Positions 59,468 to 64,000 of a stretch of DNA of 64,000 nucleotides are shown here, one piece after another. The notes under the pieces are model-generated. The model was not told the origin of the DNA, ran no database searches, and saw nothing but the letters and a program-made list of their open reading frames with translations. Source of the stretch: Epibacterium ulvae (GTDB lineage: Bacteria; Pseudomonadota; Alphaproteobacteria; Rhodobacterales; Rhodobacteraceae); the NCBI RefSeq assembly GCF_900102795.1, contig NZ_FMWG01000004.1, forward strand, positions 124,001 through 188,000, read 5' to 3'. The position numbers and the translations under genes are program-made. Numbering within the stretch: position 1 is the stretch's first letter; each line of letters opens with the position of its first letter.

Positions 59468-59770
59468 ATGGCAGATCGACTTGAACAATCCAAAGCCCTC
59501 TCTAGTGAGACACGCATCGCGATCCTTGATTGGTTGCGCCGGCCTGAACACTTCTTGCATCAGGAAACGGGGGACCCTCATGAGATCGGCGTCTGTGTGA
59601 CCTTGATCACGGAGAAGCTTGACATGGCGCAACCCACCGTCAGCCGCCATCTTGAACTGTTGCGGCGGGCTGAGTTTTTGAGCGTTAGAAAAATTGGTCG
59701 CTGGGCGTTCTTTAAACGCAATGAGGTTGGTATTTCCGATTATAAAGAGTGGTTGAATGAACATTTGTGA
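59468..59770 (+). CDS. ArsR-family transcriptional regulator
   Basis: 100 residues, winged HTH: KALSSETRIAILDWLRRPEHF, ITEKLDMAQPTVSRHLELLRRAEFLSVRKIGRWAFFKRN. It has one cysteine only (GVCVTL), so not a classical metal sensor. The ribosome-binding site is weak. The last 14 bp overlap the hydrolase gene start, so the pair is one transcription unit and the regulator likely responds to the hydrolase substrate or product. Confidence 0.87.
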   Translation: MADRLEQSKALSSETRIAILDWLRRPEHFLHQETGDPHEIGVCVTLITEKLDMAQPTVSRHLELLRRAEFLSVRKIGRWAFFKRNEVGISDYKEWLNEHL

Positions 59771-60677
59771 ACAGGCTGATGCCCGGCTTTTACCCGGTTT
59801 CAAACGGCAATTTGTTACAATTGATGGGAACGATATTCTGGCTTTGACCGCAGGATCTGGCCCTCCTTTGCTGATGCTGCATGGCGATCCGCAGACACAT
59901 CTTTGCTGGCATAAGGTTGCGCCGCATCTAACGGATCGGTTCACCGTTGTGCTGACGGACCTGCGAGGTCGCGGTGAGAGCCACAAGCCACGAGTTGGCC
60001 AGGGAGTTCATCCTTTTGCAAAGCGCACAATGGCGGCTGAACAAGTTGCGGTTATGCAGAAGCTTGGATTCAGTCAGTTTTCGCTGGTCGCCCATGATCG
60101 CGGTGCGCGTGTTGCCCGTCGTATGGCGTTGGATCATCCTGAAGCGGTCAAGCGCCTGTGTGTCATGGATATTGTCCCGGCGCTCGATTTTTATGAAAAC
60201 ACCAGTGCGGCACTTGCTCAGGAATATTTCTATTTCTTTTTCCTGACACAGCCCCATCCTCAGCCTGAACGGCTTATTGAAGGGGATGCGGAAGCCTTCC
60301 AGCGCCAGATCCTTTTTGGCCTGGGCGATCAGACTGTGCCTTATGACAGGGATGCCTTAGCATCGTATTTGGAGTGTTCTACGGATCCCGCAGCCATTTT
60401 TGCGATGTGTGATTGTTTTCGTGCGGGCTATGGAATTGATCGGGATCATGATGCGATAGATCGGGCTGAAAATCGCAAAATTACCTGCCCGACTCTGGTT
60501 CTTTGGGGGGACAAAGGGGTGATTGCGCGGCATTTTGATCTGAAGAACATCTGGGACGGTTGGTGCGTAGATGCGCGTTATGCGGCGATGCCAAGCGGCC
60601 ATTTCATCCCCGAAGAGGCGCCAGACGCCATGTTTAACGTCCTGCGCCCCTTCCTGATTGAAGATCTTGGGATTTAA
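59757..60677 (+). CDS. Alpha/beta-hydrolase, haloacetate-dehalogenase-like with altered halide site
   Basis: 306 residues. Nucleophile region HDRGARVARRMALDHP with D114 and R115/R118, HGDPQTHLCW oxyanion loop and C-terminal SGHFIPEEAP, matching the fluoroacetate dehalogenase/epoxide hydrolase branch. In fluoroacetate dehalogenases a WHWFFL segment supplies the His and Trp that hold the leaving fluoride; here the same place reads FYFFFL (158-163), so these two residues are Tyr159 and Phe160. Defluorination is thus doubtful; an ester, epoxide or other halogenated substrate is possible. Overlaps the ArsR gene. Confidence 0.82.
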   Translation: MNICEQADARLLPGFKRQFVTIDGNDILALTAGSGPPLLMLHGDPQTHLCWHKVAPHLTDRFTVVLTDLRGRGESHKPRVGQGVHPFAKRTMAAEQVAVMQKLGFSQFSLVAHDRGARVARRMALDHPEAVKRLCVMDIVPALDFYENTSAALAQEYFYFFFLTQPHPQPERLIEGDAEAFQRQILFGLGDQTVPYDRDALASYLECSTDPAAIFAMCDCFRAGYGIDRDHDAIDRAENRKITCPTLVLWGDKGVIARHFDLKNIWDGWCVDARYAAMPSGHFIPEEAPDAMFNVLRPFLIEDLGI

Positions 60678-60745
60678 AGCGAGTTCTTTGGGCCGTTGTT
60701 TCAATTCGAAGCGCGCGACCGTGCCAATGGAGCGCTGAACTTGCG

Positions 60746-61345
60746 CTAATTGCGTTCTTTCATCTCCGTCACGATTGTCACCGCAATGGGGCCTGCAGAG
60801 TAGCTGCCAACATTGAAGGCCAGATGATCAATTGTTGTGCTTGCCTCAAAGGCGAGCCAGTTGCCGCTATAAATGTCAACATAAGGTGCGTAAGGATGTG
60901 GCCCGCGGTGCATCAGTTGCGTTTGCAAGGTCACGGGTTTGGTGACACCCAGTATGGTAAGATCGCCGGTGACATTAGCCGTGCTATCTCCGGTTATTTT
61001 GACATCTGTACTCTTAAATACAATCTGTGGATTTTGCTGGCCCGCAAAAAAACTCTCTCCTAGCAAGGCCTTATCCAACGGGGCGTACCCCGAGGCAAGA
61101 CTGCTCACATCAATCACAACCTCAAGAGAAGAGTTTTCAACATTCTGGGCATCGAAATCCAAGACACCCTCGAAATTGGTAAACTCAGCCGTTTGAACCG
61201 ATATCCCGCGATCCCAGGAAAACCGGACTTCACTGTGGCCTTGATCGGTCACATAGGTTTCGCCCGCAATACTGTGCTGTGCGTTAAATGATAGTATCAG
61301 GGCTGCGGCCAATGAATTTAAAATTGCGCAACGTTGTCTCGCCAT
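60746..61345 (-). CDS. YceI-family periplasmic lipocalin-like protein
   Basis: 199 residues; GGAG before ATG 61345; signal peptide ending NAQHSIA-GE. The mature protein has the YceI lipid-binding barrel pattern: GHSEVRFSWDRGISVQTAEFTNFEG, FFAGQQNPQIVFKST, VTGDLTILGVTKPVTL and a final IAVTIVTEM. Members bind polyisoprenoids or amphiphiles in the periplasm. Its role here is unknown; the gene appears monocistronic. Confidence 0.9.
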   Translation of the reverse strand: MARQRCAILNSLAAALILSFNAQHSIAGETYVTDQGHSEVRFSWDRGISVQTAEFTNFEGVLDFDAQNVENSSLEVVIDVSSLASGYAPLDKALLGESFFAGQQNPQIVFKSTDVKITGDSTANVTGDLTILGVTKPVTLQTQLMHRGPHPYAPYVDIYSGNWLAFEASTTIDHLAFNVGSYSAGPIAVTIVTEMKERN

Positions 61346-61457
61346 CTCTCACTCCATAAATCTTGTAAAAAGAAGCGTTAGCGAACTTGCCCGCGTATAA
61401 CTTGGCAATTCTTGCGGTCTTGTGCAGCCTTTCTGACAAAACGAGAAACAGAATCTG

Positions 61458-62459
61458 TCAGAGGCGGAATTTGGTTTGTGGTCTGCGTTTTGACACGGGC
61501 AAACAGATCTCTAATCCGCCCTCAGGGTTCACGGTGTCCGCGCCTTTTTCTGGGAAAAATTCATAGCTGGGTTGAGGGGCTAGTGTTCTTTCACTGGTAG
61601 GCAGCCACTGTCCAATAAGCCAATCCCAATACCGATTGGCCTGTTCTGCCCCACATAGGACCCGCAAGACGGCAAATTCGCCAGCTGGAATGGTCTGAAC
61701 ACCGACGATATCATCCTCAAGTATGAAATCGGACAGGATCAAACATGCATCATAGGTGCAAAATCGGGCCGGCGTGATGCTGCAATCATCGGCACCCCGA
61801 CCAAGAAAGGAGGTCTTGGCCGTCAAAAGCGCTTTTGATTTCGCCCATTGTTGCAACCGCTGAAATGTCTTTGTGATGCTCGAACTTACGTCCCCGTAAG
61901 GGCCCATGTGGCGAATATATGCCACGTGATATTCTGGACGCCGTTCGATCTGTACGTCAAACGGCTGGGTTGGCGTTGAAAAGACATTTTGGCCGGGCGT
62001 ATAAATTTGCGCCCGGATGGCAAGGCGCTGGTCAAGCGCGTCAAGGCCGGACCATCGCAGCTTTCGAAATTGCTGTGGTGCAACACCAAATCGTTTGCGA
62101 AAGGCGCGCGCAAAGATATCTGATCTGGAAAAACCATTGGTTAAGGCAATCTCAGTAACTGGTGTCGTTTTGGTCCGGACCAGTGCACCCGCTGCGCGTT
62201 CCAATCGAAGCCGCGCCACAAATTGAGCCGGGGTCTCCATCATGTGGGCCGCAAAAACACGTGAGAAATGATATTTGGACAGACATGCGACATCTGACAT
62301 CTGCTCGAGCGTCAGCCCGTCCGCGATATGTCTACGAGCATAGTTGATGACTCTGTTGATGCGATGACGCTGTGTAAAATGTGATAAGGACACGGCTGTT
62401 TCTCCGACAGTCAAAGCGTTTGCCAAGTTCGGTGTATACGATCTCTTTTCATATTTCAC
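61458..62459 (-). CDS. AraC-family regulator with GyrI-like effector domain (Rob-like)
   Basis: About 333 residues. N-terminal AraC domain (RINRVINYARRHIADGLTLEQMSDVACLSKYHFSRVFAAHM, EIALTNGFSRSDIFARAFRKRFG) followed by a GyrI-like small-molecule-binding domain (VQIERRPEYHVAYIRHMGPYGD...). There is no ATG before the HTH; GTG 62459 or TTG 62468 could start it, and neither has a clear ribosome-binding site. The upstream end overlaps the tail of a truncated LysR gene, so the original 5' region may have been lost or changed. Confidence 0.8.
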   Translation of the reverse strand: MKYEKRSYTPNLANALTVGETAVSLSHFTQRHRINRVINYARRHIADGLTLEQMSDVACLSKYHFSRVFAAHMMETPAQFVARLRLERAAGALVRTKTTPVTEIALTNGFSRSDIFARAFRKRFGVAPQQFRKLRWSGLDALDQRLAIRAQIYTPGQNVFSTPTQPFDVQIERRPEYHVAYIRHMGPYGDVSSSITKTFQRLQQWAKSKALLTAKTSFLGRGADDCSITPARFCTYDACLILSDFILEDDIVGVQTIPAGEFAVLRVLCGAEQANRYWDWLIGQWLPTSERTLAPQPSYEFFPEKGADTVNPEGGLEICLPVSKRRPQTKFRL

Positions 62460-62908
62460 TTTGCACAAATTTTTGTTTCAGGCGCTTGACCATATAGATC
62501 CACACTCGTTTGACTTTTTGGGTACGATATACGTGTTCGTGCGCTGCAAGCCCAATCTGCAGGGAAGGCAGTTCAGGCTGAAACTCAAGCCGCCGGACCT
62601 TGGGGGCGCCATCAGCAATGGCTCTGTGGATCGCGTCCGTACCACAGCCAGTACGCACAAGCTCCCAATCGGTTGCTTGATTGTCGCGGCGAACGCCAAA
62701 GGACTGTCGGTTCACGCGAAAGCCAAGATTGCTCATGGTGCGAGTTATCACATCCGACTGGTCAAACCCAACAAACGTGAGCGCCGCCAGCTCTTCAAAG
62801 CAGGTTGGCTGGCCAAGATGCTCTGACAAGTCCGTTGAGGCATAGACCGCCAAAGGCTTTTCAGCGATCTTGCGCGTGACAATATCCAACTGAGTGGGGC
62901 GATACATG
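62449..62908 (-). pseudogene. 5'-truncated LysR regulator gene (effector-domain remnant)
   Basis: On the minus strand about 150 codons match the C-terminal half of a LysR effector domain: RMYRPTQLDIVTRKIAEKPLAVYAS, then FVGFDQSDVITRTMSNLGF, RTGCGTDAIHRAIAD and a final IGLAAHEHVYRTQKVKRVW. The HTH and first half are absent: upstream of about 62908 the frame stays open but reads antisense to an epimerase fragment. No start codon with a ribosome-binding site is present at the junction. Judged a remnant. Confidence 0.8.
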
Positions 62909-63384
62909 CGGCTGCAATGGAGCGGGCCTACGCAGAGAGCGGGATACAGACCATCGTGTTGCGGGCCAGGAATTTTATTGATCCCAACCGTCAGGCCTGT
63001 GTGATGTCCGCAATTTATCTGTGCAACATTCAGCGGGGTAAACTTACGCTGCCGGGTCTGGCTGAAACGCGGCAGGCCATGTGTTATCTGTCCGCCTGGT
63101 CGCGTGCAGCTGTTGCTTTGGCGCAAAAACGAAAAGGGCTGCCCCAATTTGAGGATGTGCCTTTTGCTGGGCACACGCTTACAACGCTTACGATCAAATC
63201 TGAAATTGAACGTATTCAGGAGCGTGAGGTGAAATGCGTTCAGTTCCCTTGGTGGGTGTTCAAAGTCACAGCCCCGGTCTGCGCGCTTGTCTGGGAGCTG
63301 AATGAAATACGGTATCTTTGGAGCACCGATCACGTCTTCTCTGATCTAGGTTCTGGGCGATTTCAAGGTCATGCCTCTGGATGA
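62899..63384 (+). pseudogene. Truncated NAD-dependent epimerase/dehydratase-like gene
   Basis: The frame AIHAAAMERAYAESGIQTIVLRARNFIDP...LPGLAETRQAMCYLSAWSRAAVALAQKRKGLPQFEDVPFAGHTL...FPWWVFKVTAPVCALVWELNEIRYLW is the C-terminal half of an extended-SDR epimerase-like protein. The Rossmann N-terminus with the GxxGxxG site is missing; the homology begins exactly where the LysR remnant ends. The 3' end runs 16 bp into the convergent TetR gene and the last 15 or so residues look unlike the family, so the 3' end is also damaged. Confidence 0.75.
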
Positions 63385-63989
63385 TGTGCTTCGCAGTGCT
63401 TTGTGCTGAACTGCATCAGCATATCACACATAAGATCGATAAGAGGCCGCCCAGCGGTAGAGTCTTTTTGTGTGCGATTTTGCACGTGTACGCCCATGAC
63501 GGCTGTAACCAAAGAGGCTGCAAGCGACTCCGCTTCAAAACTATCTGTATCGTATGATTTCTGCGCATCGTTCCTGAGCGCTTGCACAAAATGGGCTTGC
63601 AACTCTGCCCAATAGGCCTGGGTCACAGCTTCCAGTTTAGGGCTTTTGAAGCGGACATTTTCAATCCCGGTGTTCACCATCAAGCAGCCAAAAGCGCTTG
63701 AAGTCATGGAGCCAGGCGTCACAAGCCCTTGTAAAAATGAAATAATATCTGAAATCCCGCCCACCTTCATCGGGGCCATTTCATTTGCCATTGCAGCCGC
63801 GCCATAGAAATTCAACGCCTCAAGAAAAAGACCTTCTTTGCCGCCAAATTCTGATCGTATGGCAAATTGGTTGATCCCGACATGTTGCTCCAACTCCCGG
63901 ACACCCAAGGTTTGGAAACCATGCTCCCAAAAGGCAACACAGGCTTTTTTGACAGCGTCTTCGCGGTTGTAGCTTTTGGGACGGGGCAT
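63369..63989 (-). CDS. TetR/AcrR-family transcriptional regulator
   Basis: 206 residues from ATG 63989. HTH: YNREDAVKKACVAFWEHGFQTLGVRELEQHVGINQFAIRSEFGGKEGLF, then a helical ligand domain with FGCLMVNTGIENV, the pattern of TetR_C regulators of the AcrR/ComR-like type. Its likely target is to the right, outside the window, or the damaged region to its left. Confidence 0.87.
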   Translation of the reverse strand: MPRPKSYNREDAVKKACVAFWEHGFQTLGVRELEQHVGINQFAIRSEFGGKEGLFLEALNFYGAAAMANEMAPMKVGGISDIISFLQGLVTPGSMTSSAFGCLMVNTGIENVRFKSPKLEAVTQAYWAELQAHFVQALRNDAQKSYDTDSFEAESLAASLVTAVMGVHVQNRTQKDSTAGRPLIDLMCDMLMQFSTKHCEAHHPEA

Positions 63990-64000
63990 GACTTAATCCA

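Noticed and set aside
62461-62826. Plus-strand 121-codon frame opposite the LysR remnant
   Set aside because: The minus strand carries recognisable LysR effector-domain sequence; the plus frame has no pattern.

Overview
The window looks like chromosomal DNA of an alphaproteobacterium, most likely a Rhodobacteraceae/Roseobacter-type heterotroph. This is judged from gene content and protein style: glycine betaine and sarcosine catabolism, many peptide-type ABC importers, a hmu heme locus with TonB/ExbB and two ExbD genes, and Irr-type iron boxes. I could not run searches, so taxonomy and gene names rest on motif reading. No rRNA, tRNA, CRISPR array, insertion sequence or origin was recognised.

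Layout. (1) 0-11.7 kb: a methylamine block. A 3'-cut FAD oxidoreductase (minus) is followed by gbcA-gbcB (glycine betaine to dimethylglycine), two convergent GATase1/AraC regulators, soxBDAG (sarcosine oxidase) and purU, which would recycle the one-carbon units. (2) 11.8-15.5 kb: a five-gene minus operon (peroxiredoxin-like protein, three SnoaL/NTF2-like proteins, Bcr/CflA exporter) divergent from a TetR regulator. (3) 15.6-22.6 kb: a Tat-exported metallo-beta-lactamase-fold protein, then a minus operon of a GsiA-like peptide ABC importer ending in a glutathione S-transferase. (4) 22.8-32.9 kb: a semialdehyde-dehydrogenase-like gene divergent from a nine-gene operon (GntR regulator, peptide ABC importer, SDR, NodB-type deacetylase/imidase, cytosolic gamma-glutamyltransferase). 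This reads as an uptake-and-breakdown system of unknown substrate. (5) 33-42.5 kb: heme uptake, with hmuR-orf-exbB-exbD-exbD-tonB (minus) and hmuSTUV (plus). (6) 42.5-44.6 kb: a cupin-ArsR-SRPBCC operon behind a large inverted-repeat operator, and a ZIP metal transporter behind two tandem Irr/ICE-like boxes. (7) 44.8-51.1 kb: an Rrf2 regulator and a Nik/Opp-type ABC importer with an EamA exporter. (8) 51.1-56 kb: an accessory stretch holding decayed sequence, yidD with an overlapping small ORF, a GST, a broken CobW gene, and an AT-rich carbamoyltransferase plus LysE exporter pair. (9) 56-64 kb: regulators (LysR, membrane AraC, ArsR, AraC-GyrI, TetR) each beside a small enzyme gene, and a junction near 62.9 kb where fragments of a LysR gene and an epimerase gene meet head to head.

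Most operons are tightly packed, with ATGA or TGATG overlaps, so translational coupling is common. Themes are scavenging of N-methylated osmolytes, peptides or gamma-glutamyl compounds, and iron, heme and other metals, with many local one-component regulators.
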